DNA of 12,986 bases from Oscillospiraceae bacterium (GCA_016303195.1 JAEDMD010000034.1:1-12986), one strand, 5' to 3'. Positions 1 to 7,109 are shown, counted from the stretch's first letter. The notes: generated by a model not told the origin, from the letters alone. Program-made: numbers and translations.

Positions 1-30
1 GAGATAACATCCCCCTTGACCCCAGAACGT

Positions 31-49
31 GCGCCTGCGGCGCTTTTTT
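31..49 (+). terminator. Rho-independent terminator of an upstream plus-strand gene
   Basis: A GCGCC stem, TGC loop and GGCGC stem are followed directly by six T residues on the plus strand. The minus strand has no T-tract after this hairpin, so it most likely ends a convergent plus-strand gene lying before the window rather than the lipoprotein gene at 117-1004. Bases 1-30 are too few to identify that gene. Confidence 0.75.
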
Positions 50-116
50 ATATTATATTGTCATGTTAATGAATAATTCCCCGACAAATACGGTCAGAAC
101 ATTATAATATCGCTCA

Positions 117-1004
117 TCAACCGTCACATACAATAACGTTGAATGTGGTGTATATGGGCGAACCTGCTGTGCCTGTGTTGGCTATGTACGAATACTGTCC
201 GTAGATCGTTCCGTCAAGCTCAAAACATTCGCCCACGATGTCCGAAACGGACGAACCGTTATGATAATGCTTCTCGCAGTAGTCAGTGCCGTATTCCACG
301 ACTTTTTCACGTAATCTCGCAGGTGCTTCGGTGTCATCTGCACCCGATCTGAATATCCTGAACTGGCTGACAGTTCCGTTTCCGTCAAAAATTATATCTA
401 TCAGATCGTGGATATCCTCGCCGTATGTACGCTTGAATCTTGCCGTACAGCGTCGGTTTTCACGGTCAATATCCAGTGTATCGGGGTCATATCCCTTATT
501 GTCAGGCTCGATCATCTTCATGTACTTCTCTGCCATTTCCCGATATTCCTCATCGGTTCGGGTGATTTCGGGAAGCTCGTCAATGGGGATAACAGCCCCG
601 TCATATCGGCAAAGTCTGCCCTCGCTGTCAAATTCAAGAATGTCCATTTCATCGTTTTCGCATATCACGCTTATTTTCTTCGGGCGTTCGCCTTTATAGC
701 CGATATCGCAGTTTTTTCCGACTTCCACCATATATTTCCTGCCCTCGTTCGGGAAAGAATCCGATTTTATGCCAAGTTCCGACAGGTCGGGGATATTTAC
801 GCTGACCATATTGCTTTCGTCAGCCTCGGTGACAGGTTCAGTCTCATTTTCCGTTGTGGTTTCGGTCATTCCCGTGACCGCCGCCTCTGTCATTTCCACT
901 GACACGCTGACCGCTGTTGTATCAGCCGATCCTGTTTCCGCACATGAGGTCAAAACCGCCGTAACAAGCATTAAAGCCGCTGAAACAGCCATTATCTTTC
1001 TCAA
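117..1004 (-). CDS. Secreted lipoprotein of unknown function
   Basis: I do not recognise a family. From a TTG start the product is 295 residues and begins with a typical lipoprotein signal peptide: positive MRK, a hydrophobic stretch, and lipobox L-T-S-C with the lipidated Cys at residue 21. A Thr/Glu-rich linker of roughly 45 residues follows, as is common between the membrane anchor and an exported domain in Gram-positive lipoproteins. The rest is acidic and mixed alpha/beta in appearance, with several Tyr-rich stretches and no catalytic motif I can name. The TTG at 1002-1004 is preferred because GGAGG lies eight bases upstream (1013-1017), whereas the in-frame GTG at 1023-1025 would place its ribosome binding site almost at the predicted transcript 5' end and add seven residues before the signal peptide. 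The gene seems monocistronic, with its own promoter. Confidence 0.8.
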   Translation of the reverse strand: MRKIMAVSAALMLVTAVLTSCAETGSADTTAVSVSVEMTEAAVTGMTETTTENETEPVTEADESNMVSVNIPDLSELGIKSDSFPNEGRKYMVEVGKNCDIGYKGERPKKISVICENDEMDILEFDSEGRLCRYDGAVIPIDELPEITRTDEEYREMAEKYMKMIEPDNKGYDPDTLDIDRENRRCTARFKRTYGEDIHDLIDIIFDGNGTVSQFRIFRSGADDTEAPARLREKVVEYGTDYCEKHYHNGSSVSDIVGECFELDGTIYGQYSYIANTGTAGSPIYTTFNVIVCDG

Positions 1005-1043
1005 ATCCACATCCTCCGTTTTCACAAATATTCTCCATTTTCA

Positions 1044-1072
1044 AGTATAGCATAATCTGACAGAAATTACAA
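1044..1072 (-). promoter_or_regulatory. Promoter of the lipoprotein gene
   Basis: On the minus strand, TTGTAA (1067-1072) is separated by 17 bases from TATACT (1044-1049), which is preceded by TGC as an extended -10. Predicted transcription starts near 1037, giving a leader of about 33 bases to the TTG start. Confidence 0.65.
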
Positions 1073-1096
1073 CTTTTTTTGTTGGATGGGGAATTT

Positions 1097-1178
1097 GGGG
1101 CTGTCGAGGACGCCAGCCCCTACATCGGTTTCAGCAAATTTATTTGGAAAGCAAAGGACGGCCAATGGCCGTCCCTAC
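1097..1178. repeat. Two GC-rich palindromic repeats (cluster 1)
   Basis: The first hairpin has GGGGCTG (1097-1103) paired with CAGCCCC (1114-1120) and ends in CTAC. The second (1156-1174) is the near-perfect palindrome GGACGGCCAATGGCCGTCC followed by CTAC. Both point the same way. The sequence after each CTAC (ATCGGTT-like) recurs at other copies, so the repeated unit is longer than the hairpin alone. The cluster lies between the SDR stop codon and the lipoprotein promoter and could act as a weak terminator or mRNA end; there is no good T-tract. Confidence 0.85.
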
Positions 1179-1204
1179 AATCGGTTCATTGCATTTATAA
1201 CAGA

Positions 1205-1948
1205 TCAATAAACTCCTGCATGCTTTTCAGCCTTTGCAACAGCTTCTTCAAGTGTCATGCCGCTGAATTCCTGAGCGGAGAAAATACGTCCGCACTTTTT
1301 ATCATCCACGAATGCGCCTACCAGTACGCCGGGGAGTGCGCTTTCGGGTGAATTCGGTGCTTTCGGGCCGCCGAGATCGGTTCTGCACCAGCCCGGATCG
1401 GTCAGATTCATGGTAACGTCTGTTCCCTCATAGTTCTTGCCGAGGTCACGTGTCACCTTGTTCAGTGCGGCTTTTGCACCTGAATAGCCTGCCTGTTCGG
1501 GTTCAAGGTCGATACCGCTTGTGGTGTTGACGATACGTCCGAAGCCTCTCTCCTTCATTGCAGGGAGGAAATGATAGCATATCATCATAGGAGCGGTAGT
1601 ATTTACTTTGAAGCTGATATCATAGTCCGATGCAGGAGTTGAGAGATAGTCTGTTCTGTATGCTATCTGCAAGCCTGCGTTATTGAGAATGATGTCGATA
1701 GGTGTGCCTTTTTCGTCTATTTCACAGCACATTCTCTCCACCTGCTCCATATCTGAAAGCTCAGCTTCAACGGTGTAAGCCTCGACTCCGAGAGCCTTTA
1801 CTTCTTCAGCAACTTTCTGACAGTGTGCAGAATTTCTGCTGTGAAGAACGAGGTTACAGCCCTGTTTTGCCATGAATATTGCACATAAATAGCCGATTCC
1901 ACGGCTTGCGCCCGTAATGAGCGCCCATTTTCCTTTTACATTTACCAT
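1205..1948 (-). CDS. Short-chain dehydrogenase/reductase (SDR family)
   Basis: This is a 247-residue classical SDR, a soluble NAD(P)H-dependent oxidoreductase acting on a carbonyl or alcohol; the substrate cannot be read from sequence. The Rossmann nucleotide-binding motif TGASRGIG is at residues 12-19, NNAG at 89-92, the structural Asn at 116, and the catalytic residues are Ser144, Tyr155 and Lys159 within Y-S-G-A-K. Arg18 within the glycine motif and H-S-R-N after the second strand suggest a preference for NADPH. Length is normal for the family. The segment between the catalytic Ser and Tyr is about two residues shorter than in FabG, so it is more likely a general SDR than the fatty-acid reductase. 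GGAG lies nine bases before the ATG. Upstream is a repeat element, then the Dabb and hydrolase genes on the same strand. Confidence 0.93.
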   Translation of the reverse strand: MVNVKGKWALITGASRGIGYLCAIFMAKQGCNLVLHSRNSAHCQKVAEEVKALGVEAYTVEAELSDMEQVERMCCEIDEKGTPIDIILNNAGLQIAYRTDYLSTPASDYDISFKVNTTAPMMICYHFLPAMKERGFGRIVNTTSGIDLEPEQAGYSGAKAALNKVTRDLGKNYEGTDVTMNLTDPGWCRTDLGGPKAPNSPESALPGVLVGAFVDDKKCGRIFSAQEFSGMTLEEAVAKAEKHAGVY

Positions 1949-1965
1949 AGAAATACTCTCCGATT

Positions 1966-2120
1966 TAATTCGTAATTCATAATGCGTAATGCGTAATTAT
2001 TGTGTTCGCTTACGCTCACATATTTAATAATTAAAAATTATGAATTACACATTTTTCACTTTAAATCCGTCCACGAAGCGGACACCGCAATTACGAATTA
2101 CGCATTACGCATTACGCATT
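1966..2120. repeat. AT-rich MITE-like element, copy 1
   Basis: About 155 bases. The left arm is a heptamer array (TAATTCG, TAATTCA, TAATGCG, TAATGCG) and the right arm is the inverted kind (ATTACGA, ATTACGC, ATTACGC, ATTACGC). Between them are two hairpin modules: a GTGTTCGC..GCTCAC module on the left and a GTCC..GGAC module (sequence aaatccGTCCacgaagcGGACac) on the right, separated by an AT-rich centre containing AAATTATGAATTA. The reverse complement of this copy matches copy 3 along its length. It overlaps the last codons and the stop of the Dabb gene and reaches the SDR ribosome binding site. Confidence 0.85.
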
Positions 2121-2420
2121 GAACTCATAATCAATACACGCTCTGTCTGTCTTTACTGTGCCGAGGAATTTTGCGAAATTAACGTGTGACGGATGCACCT
2201 GATATGCGTTGAGATCGTCGATATTGTCGAAATCGCAGATAAGCGAAATGGTATAGTTGGACTGGTCTGCGTCCTTTGAGTTTATTACCAGCTCGCCCCT
2301 TTTCATTTCCTTAACGTTAGCGATAACATCGTCAAAACGCTTCTTTGCTTCAAGAGCATTGTCATATTCGCTCATTCCCTCTGTTGCTTTCAGCTTGAAC
2401 ATTACGATATGTCTTATCAT
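2112..2420 (-). CDS. Dabb (stress-responsive alpha/beta barrel) domain protein
   Basis: A 102-residue single-domain protein. It opens with M-I-R-H-I-V-M-F-K-L-K, the usual first beta strand of the Dabb ferredoxin-like fold, and carries the family's Y-x-V-H-P-S-H motif at residues 78-84 before the C-terminal helix. Proteins of this family are small dimeric barrels; some are oxygenase- or cyclase-like, but most small bacterial ones have no known reaction. The start has a G-rich site (GGGGTG) upstream. The last two residues (Asn-Ala) and the TAA stop are encoded by the heptamer array of the adjoining repeat element, so the native C-terminus may once have been different. It lies between the SDR and hydrolase genes on the same strand, with a repeat on each side, so co-transcription is possible but uncertain. 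Confidence 0.88.
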   Translation of the reverse strand: MIRHIVMFKLKATEGMSEYDNALEAKKRFDDVIANVKEMKRGELVINSKDADQSNYTISLICDFDNIDDLNAYQVHPSHVNFAKFLGTVKTDRACIDYEFNA

Positions 2421-2441
2421 TCTTTTTCACCCCGCCTTCTG

Positions 2442-2576
2442 TAATTCGTAATTCGTAATTGCGGTGTCCCCTATCGGGGACAGATTTAAATAAAAATTAT
2501 GAATTATATATCTCCAAATCCGTCAGCGGAGCTGACACCACTAATTCCGAATTCCGCTTTCCGAATTCCGAATTAA
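2442..2576. repeat. AT-rich MITE-like element, copy 2
   Basis: About 135 bases. The left arm has TAATTCG heptamers, then the hairpin module GTGTCCCCTATCGGGGACA, ATTTAAA, a central AAATTATGAATTA, then the same module type inverted (AAATCCGTCAGCGGAGCTGACAC, stem GTCAGC..GCTGAC) and a right arm of AATTCCG heptamers. Unlike copies 1 and 3, both halves carry the same hairpin type, so this copy is palindromic as a whole. Its right edge supplies the stop codon of the isochorismatase-like gene. Confidence 0.85.
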
Positions 2577-3091
2577 ATATACTGAACTCCCATAGCTTTG
2601 AGAGTTTCACGCATTTTGCTTACCTTATCCGCAGAAAAGCGCCTGCCTATGCTGTCGGTCAGCATATATGTCTTTATCCCTCTCCTGACAGCGCCTTTTG
2701 CCGTTGCACCGACACATCCGCACTCGTCCAGTCCGCACAGCGCAATTTCTTTATATCCCTGCGCTTCGACATACTTGCTGAACTTTTTTGATGTGAATGT
2801 ATCGGGAAGATTTTTCTCGAAATACAGGTCAGAGACCTTATCAAGTCCGCTGTAAAGCTCTGCTCCCTCAGTTCCCTTTATTGAAAAGCCGATGAACCAT
2901 TTATTTGTGATGATATTCGGGAACATCTGAGCGATGTATATTACATCCCAGCCCTTTGCCTTATATTCTGCAATTGCCGAATTCACGCTGTCTGTCAGAT
3001 TTTTGCTGTCGTATGAGAACATGGGTTTGCGCTTGTCCCAGAGATAGTCATTCTGCATATCAATAACTACCAGTGCTTTTTTATTGCTCAT
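2573..3091 (-). CDS. Isochorismatase-like cysteine hydrolase
   Basis: A 172-residue soluble enzyme of the isochorismatase-like superfamily, whose members hydrolyse amides (nicotinamidase, N-carbamoyl compounds) or enol ethers (isochorismate). The family triad is visible: Asp11 in V-I-D-M-Q-N-D, Lys93 in F-E-K-N, and the nucleophile Cys126 in E-C-G-C-V-G-A-T-A, followed by the A-x-x-G-A-V-R-R-G helix. The second Cys two residues before the nucleophile is a small oddity. The D-x-H-x-x-H metal site of nicotinamidases is not present, so nicotinamidase is unlikely; the substrate is unknown. The ATG at 3089-3091 is chosen because GAGGG lies five bases upstream. The reading frame stays open to 3139, but that part is a GC-rich intergenic repeat. 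The stop codon lies in an AT-rich repeat element. Confidence 0.9.
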   Translation of the reverse strand: MSNKKALVVIDMQNDYLWDKRKPMFSYDSKNLTDSVNSAIAEYKAKGWDVIYIAQMFPNIITNKWFIGFSIKGTEGAELYSGLDKVSDLYFEKNLPDTFTSKKFSKYVEAQGYKEIALCGLDECGCVGATAKGAVRRGIKTYMLTDSIGRRFSADKVSKMRETLKAMGVQYI

Positions 3092-3112
3092 GGATTCCCT
3101 CTTTTCTTTTTC

Positions 3113-3324
3113 GGGCGGACATGATATCCGCCAATACAATATTATTGTTTATCAACTTTTTGTAGGGAACGCCGCCCTCGGCGTTCCATTGAAGTTTTTT
3201 CATTGCTCCGTGGAACGCCGGGGGCGTCGTTCCCTACATTGGTTATTCGTATTTTTCAAAGGGACGTCGAGGACGGCATCCCCTACGTTTTTTCGTTTTT
3301 CGGGCGGATGATATCCGCCCCTAC
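3113..3324. repeat. Cluster of GC-rich palindromic repeats (cluster 2)
   Basis: This fills most of the gap between valS and the hydrolase gene. It holds GGCGGA..TCCGCC (3113-3132); an inverted pair from GTAGGGAACG to CGTTCCCTAC (3162-3237), each half itself a GAACGCC/GGCGTTC palindrome; a diverged hairpin ending CCCCTAC (3261-3286); and GGGCGGATGATATCCGCCC followed by CTAC (3302-3324), starting only four bases after the valS stop codon. No clear promoter or T-tract terminator was found here. Confidence 0.85.
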
Positions 3325-3328
3325 GATA

Positions 3329-5950
3329 TTATTTCTTAAATGCTAAAATAGACTGCTCTATCTTTGCCATCTTTTCCTCTGCCTTTGCCAGCTTTGCCTT
3401 TTCAGCTTCGATGAGCTGTGCAGGCGCTTTCGCAATGAAGCCCTGATTGTTCAGCTTTCCGCTGAGGAAGTCGATGTCCTTCTGTACCTTTGCCTTTTCC
3501 TTTTCAAGACGGGCAATTTCCTTCTCCTTGTCTACAAGCTCGTCCATAGGGATGAAAATTCTTGCTGACTCGGTTACTGCGTTTGCACAGTTCTCATGCT
3601 CAAAGCTGTCGCCTGTCTCAACTGACGATGCTGATGCCAGCTTTTCAAAGAATACCGCACAGCTGTTGAAAACTTCCTTGTCCTCTGTCTCGATGAACAG
3701 CTTTGCCTTTACCGACGGCGGTACGTTCATTTCTGTACGAACGTTTCTTACTGCCTTGATAGCTGAGATTATCTTCTCAAATGACTTCTCCTCGGCTGTG
3801 AAGTCGATGGATGCATCGTAAGTCGGGTATGTTTCAAGGATTATCATTGACTTCTCGTTGTTGAGAACCTGCCATATCTCCTCGGTGATGAACGGCATGA
3901 ACGGATGGAGAAGTTTCAGCATTCCCTGCATTGCCCATACAAGAACAGCCTGTGCCTTTGCCATTGTCTCTCCGCCTGCCTGTATTCTCGGCTTTGTAAG
4001 CTCGATGTACCAGTCGCAGTAAACATCCCAGATAAAGTCATATATCTTCTGTGATGCAACGCCAAGCTCATACTTGTCAAGGTTCTCGTTTACTTCCTTA
4101 GCAAGCTGATTGAACTTGTTAACAAGCCACTTGTCCTCCAGTTCGAGGTCTGCGGGAAGTCCCTTGAACTCGAAATCTTCGGGGAGATTCATCATGATGA
4201 AGCGTGAAGCGTTCCAGAGCTTGTTTGCGAAGTTACGTGCAGCCTTTACCTTATCGTCGATGTATCTCATGTCATTTCCGGGTGAGTTGCCTGTTGCAAG
4301 CATGAATCTCAGAGCGTCAGCGCCGTACTCGTTGATAACTTCAAGAGGGTCGATACCGTTGCCAAGAGATTTTGACATCTTGCGTCCCTGTGCGTCACGT
4401 ACAAGACCGTGGATGAGAACTGTATCGAACGGAACTTTTCCCATATTCTCCAGACCGCTGAACATCATTCTGATAACCCAGAAGAAGATGATATCATAGC
4501 CTGTTACGAGAGTATTTGTGGGGTAGAAATACTTCAGGTCTTCTGTATTCTCAGGCCAGCCCAGTGTTGAGAACGGCCAGAGAGCGGAACTGAACCATGT
4601 ATCAAGTGTATCGGGGTCTTGTCTCATGGGCTTTCCGCACTTAGGACAGTTGCATGAGCTTTCCTTTGTTACGACCATTTCTCCGCACTCGTCGCAGTAA
4701 AATGCAGGTATCTGATGTCCCCACCATATCTGACGGGAGATGCACCAGTCACGGATATTGTCCAGCCAGTGGAAATATATCTTGTCGAAACGCTCAGGAA
4801 CGAACTTTGTGCCGCCGTTCTTTACAGCGTCGATAGCAGGCTGTGCAAGGGGCTTCATCTTAACGAACCACTGAGTTGATACCTTCGGCTCAACTGTTGT
4901 GCCGCAGCGGTAGCAAGTACCTACATTGTGGCTGTAATCCTCTATCTCAACGAGAGCGCCTTCCTTTTCAAGGTCTTCAACTATCTTCTTTCTTGCTTCG
5001 TATCTGTCCATTCCTGCATACTCAGGGTAATCGTCAACGATAGTTGCATCGTCGTTCATTACGTTGATAACAGGGAGGTTGTGGCGCAGACCTACTTCAA
5101 AGTCGTTAGGGTCATGTGCAGGAGTTATCTTAACAACGCCTGTACCGAAGTCCATCTCAACATAATCATCGGCAACGACAGGGATTTCACGGTGTACGAT
5201 AGGAAGGATAACTGTCTTGCCTACTAAGTCCTTGTAGCGCTCGTCGGCAGGATTTACAGCAACAGCGGTATCGCCGAGGAGAGTTTCGGGACGGGTCGTA
5301 GCCAGTTCAAGATAGCCGTCACTGTCCTTGATCTTGTAGCGGAGATGCCAGAAATGGCCTGCCTGATCTTCGTATGTAACTTCTGCATCGGAAAGTGAAG
5401 TCTTACACTTCGGACACCAGTTGATGATACGCTCGCCACGGTAGATAAGACCTTTTTCGTAGTACTTTATGAATACTTCCTTGACTGCCTTTGAACAGCC
5501 CTCGTCCATTGTGAAGCGCTCTCTTGACCAGTCGCATGATGAACCCAGCTTTTTGAGCTGTTCAACGATACGTCCGCCGTACTGCTTCTTCCATTCCCAT
5601 GCACGTTTCATGAAGCCTTCTCTGCCGAGGTCTTCCTTTGTAATGCCTTCCTTACGCATAGCCTCAACGATCTTAGCCTCGGTAGCGATAGCCGCATGGT
5701 CTGTACCGGGAAGCCAGAGTGCCGAATAGCCGCTCATACGCTTCCATCTGATGAGGATATCCTGTAATGTCTCATCGAGAGCGTGTCCCATGTGGAGCTG
5801 TCCTGTTATGTTCGGAGGGGGGATAACGATAGTGTAAGGGGTCTTCTTAGGGTCAACCTCTGCACGGAAACAGCCCTTGTCGTTCCATGCCTGATAGATA
5901 CGATCCTCAAAATCCTTCGGATCATAAGCCTTTGCAAGTTCTTTTGCCAT
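3329..5950 (-). CDS. valS: Valyl-tRNA synthetase
   Basis: This cytoplasmic class I aminoacyl-tRNA synthetase charges tRNA-Val with valine and edits threonine mischarges. The 873-residue length is normal for Firmicutes. The P-P-P-N-I-T-G and HMGH signature is at 53-56, the CP1 editing domain carries T-T-R-P-E-T-L-L-G-D at 218-227, the conserved D-W-C-I-S-R-Q-I-W-W-G-H block is at 401-412, and KMSKS is at 524-528. Cysteine pairs at 179/182, 346/349, 419/422 and 433-438 look like zinc knuckles. The last ~69 residues form the ValRS tRNA-binding coiled-coil arm. The ATG at 5948-5950 has AAAGGA nine bases upstream; the TTG at 5966-5968 would add six residues, reaches the edge of a repeat element and is unlikely. 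Expression is controlled by the T-box at 6104-6382. Confidence 0.98.
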   Translation of the reverse strand: MAKELAKAYDPKDFEDRIYQAWNDKGCFRAEVDPKKTPYTIVIPPPNITGQLHMGHALDETLQDILIRWKRMSGYSALWLPGTDHAAIATEAKIVEAMRKEGITKEDLGREGFMKRAWEWKKQYGGRIVEQLKKLGSSCDWSRERFTMDEGCSKAVKEVFIKYYEKGLIYRGERIINWCPKCKTSLSDAEVTYEDQAGHFWHLRYKIKDSDGYLELATTRPETLLGDTAVAVNPADERYKDLVGKTVILPIVHREIPVVADDYVEMDFGTGVVKITPAHDPNDFEVGLRHNLPVINVMNDDATIVDDYPEYAGMDRYEARKKIVEDLEKEGALVEIEDYSHNVGTCYRCGTTVEPKVSTQWFVKMKPLAQPAIDAVKNGGTKFVPERFDKIYFHWLDNIRDWCISRQIWWGHQIPAFYCDECGEMVVTKESSCNCPKCGKPMRQDPDTLDTWFSSALWPFSTLGWPENTEDLKYFYPTNTLVTGYDIIFFWVIRMMFSGLENMGKVPFDTVLIHGLVRDAQGRKMSKSLGNGIDPLEVINEYGADALRFMLATGNSPGNDMRYIDDKVKAARNFANKLWNASRFIMMNLPEDFEFKGLPADLELEDKWLVNKFNQLAKEVNENLDKYELGVASQKIYDFIWDVYCDWYIELTKPRIQAGGETMAKAQAVLVWAMQGMLKLLHPFMPFITEEIWQVLNNEKSMIILETYPTYDASIDFTAEEKSFEKIISAIKAVRNVRTEMNVPPSVKAKLFIETEDKEVFNSCAVFFEKLASASSVETGDSFEHENCANAVTESARIFIPMDELVDKEKEIARLEKEKAKVQKDIDFLSGKLNNQGFIAKAPAQLIEAEKAKLAKAEEKMAKIEQSILAFKK

Positions 5951-5966
5951 TTGATTTCGTCCTTTC

Positions 5967-6104
5967 AATTAATTCATAATTCGTAATTGAGGTGTCCCCT
6001 GTCGGGGACGGATTTAAATTAAAATGCATAATTCATAATTATTCAAATATGTGAGCGTATGCGAACACAATGATTACGCATTACGCATTACGAATTACGC
6101 ATTA
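5967..6104. repeat. AT-rich MITE-like element, copy 3, inside the valS leader
   Basis: About 138 bases, equivalent to the reverse complement of copy 1: TAATTCATAATTCG arm, hairpin module GTGTCCCCTGTCGGGGACGG, ATTTAAA, AT-rich centre with ATAATTCATAATTATT, the GTGAGCGTATGCGAACAC module, then an ATTACGC heptamer arm. It starts right beside the T-run of the valS T-box terminator and ends just before the valS ribosome binding site, so it is transcribed in every full-length valS mRNA. Confidence 0.85.
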
Positions 6105-6382
6105 AAAAAACCCCGACCAATGAAGGTCAGGGCGAACTAAGTCCGTGTTACCACCTGAATTCGGATATGAATATCCGCACTCTGTGAGATCATGCAATCT
6201 CTCCCCCTGTAACGTGAGGAACACGCCTGCAATTACTACCGCTTTTGCATATGCAACAAGCCGCTTCGCCGCAGGAACTCAGAAGCTACTTCACCGCAGT
6301 CCTCACGCTGTCTCACACCAACCGACAGCTCTCTGTGCATCAGATTTGCGGTTACTCCTCTCCGTCATCGTTTTTGGAATAT
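6104..6382 (-). promoter_or_regulatory. T-box leader of valS (valine-type)
   Basis: This is a tRNA-sensing riboswitch acting by transcription antitermination. On the minus strand, Stem I shows the AGTA motif (6353-6356), the AGAGAG and GGTTGGTGTGAG distal elements, and GAA followed by candidate specifier GTA at 6287-6289, then CTTCTGAG; GTA is a valine codon, matching the downstream gene. The T-box sequence AGGTGGTAACACGGA is at 6142-6156; its TGGT can pair with the ACCA end expected of tRNA-Val. The terminator stem CCCTGACC/GGTCGGGG (6111-6132) with loop TTCATT is followed by seven T (6104-6110). Uncharged tRNA-Val should stabilise the antiterminator and raise valS expression. The specifier is placed by eye. 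Confidence 0.93.
6111..6132 (-). terminator. T-box intrinsic terminator
   Basis: CCCTGACC pairs with GGTCGGGG (one U-G wobble) over a six-base loop, with seven T immediately after on the minus strand. It is the off-state structure of the valS T-box. Confidence 0.92.
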
Positions 6383-6388
6383 GTTCTT

Positions 6389-6417
6389 ATTATATCACAG
6401 TGTTTTCCGTTTGTCAA
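6389..6417 (-). promoter_or_regulatory. Consensus promoter of the T-box-valS transcript
   Basis: A perfect TTGACA (6412-6417), a 17-base spacer ending in TGA (extended -10), and a perfect TATAAT (6389-6394). Transcription should start near 6382, at the 5' side of T-box Stem I. Confidence 0.92.
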
Positions 6418-6452
6418 GGCGAAAATCCGCTTCAAGGACAGATAATATCAAT

Positions 6453-6618
6453 GGCGCTCGGAAAACGTCCCCTACAATCCGTTTATTCTCTTTCGTTTGC
6501 GTAGGGACGGCCATTGGCCGTCCTCAGAATAACGCATAAAAAGCAAAGGACGGCCAATGGCCGTCCCTACATTCGGTTCATTGCATTTATATGTTCGGGC
6601 GGATGATATCCGCCGTAC
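6453..6618. repeat. GC-rich palindromic repeats (cluster 3)
   Basis: A diverged copy ends in CCCCTAC (6453-6475). An inverted pair from GTAGGGACGG to CCGTCCCTAC (6501-6570) is built from two near-perfect GGACGGCCA/TGGCCGTCC palindromes. A GGGCGGATGATATCCGCC copy (6597-6618) ends five bases from the stop codon of the four-helix protein. The cluster lies between that gene and the valS promoter and may form its mRNA 3' end. Confidence 0.85.
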
Positions 6619-6622
6619 AAGT

Positions 6623-7057
6623 TTACAGAAAACACCGCATATCGTCGGTCAGTTTATCCTCGGCACGTACAAGACGCATGGCGATATCCTTTGAGCGCTC
6701 GTCTGCCGCCTGATACTGGTTCAGATACCTGCATATCGACTTTATGCCCATATTACAGCCGTCTATCATCAGCTCCGCTATCATGCTGTCACTGCCGTCC
6801 GCTTTCAGCTTCACGTTGGTTTTCAGCCATGACATTCCCTTTGCCACGGGATTCGGCTCTTTTCCGTCGTCACCACAGTCTGCAAGGGCTTTCAGCAGGT
6901 CATTCTGCAATTTCTCGTTCTCGCCCTTGCTGTCAATGAGGATGTCTTTCAATTTTCGGTCTGTAACGTATTCCATTACTTCGTCAATTGCGGATATTCC
7001 CATTTTTATGCCTGCATCGCACTCACGAAGCAGTTTCACTGTGTCCTGTTCGACCAT
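6623..7057 (-). CDS. Predicted four-helix-bundle protein, ferritin-like/DUF2383-like
   Basis: A 144-residue soluble protein with no signal peptide. The whole length reads as amphipathic helices: an N-terminal helix with L-L-R-E-C-D-A-G-I-K-M-G-I, a second with I-D-S-K-G-E-N-E-K-L, and two C-terminal helices including M-I-D-G-C-N-M-G-I-K-S-I. The internal similarity of D-A-G-I-K-M-G-I (14-21) and D-G-C-N-M-G-I-K (98-105) suggests duplicated helical hairpins, as in ferritin-like bundles. From memory of similar Clostridia proteins I place it near the DUF2383/PA2169-type four-helix bundles; the role is unknown, and the Glu/His di-iron ligand pattern is not evident. GGAG lies ten bases before the ATG. 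It stands alone, downstream of an unusual palindromic region (7110-7314). Confidence 0.8.
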   Translation of the reverse strand: MVEQDTVKLLRECDAGIKMGISAIDEVMEYVTDRKLKDILIDSKGENEKLQNDLLKALADCGDDGKEPNPVAKGMSWLKTNVKLKADGSDSMIAELMIDGCNMGIKSICRYLNQYQAADERSKDIAMRLVRAEDKLTDDMRCFL

Positions 7058-7109
7058 AAACTATCAACTCCTTTGCTGATAGTATGTATCGCTTTTGTGG
7101 AAAAATTCA

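Noticed and set aside
1156..1178. GC-rich palindrome as an ordinary rho-independent terminator of the SDR gene
   Set aside because: The stem is strong but only TTTGCTTT follows on the minus strand, and the same hairpin recurs in both orientations where no gene ends.
2459..2855. Plus-strand reading frames opposite the isochorismatase-like gene
   Set aside because: No ribosome binding sites; antisense shadows of a gene with clear catalytic motifs.
3130..3165. Promoter for the hydrolase gene (TTGATA on the minus strand)
   Set aside because: No acceptable -10 at 16-18 bases; left out for lack of support.
6145..6504. Plus-strand reading frames at 6145-6504 and 6245-6445
   Set aside because: They are antisense to the T-box leader and valS promoter, whose RNA structure fully explains the sequence.
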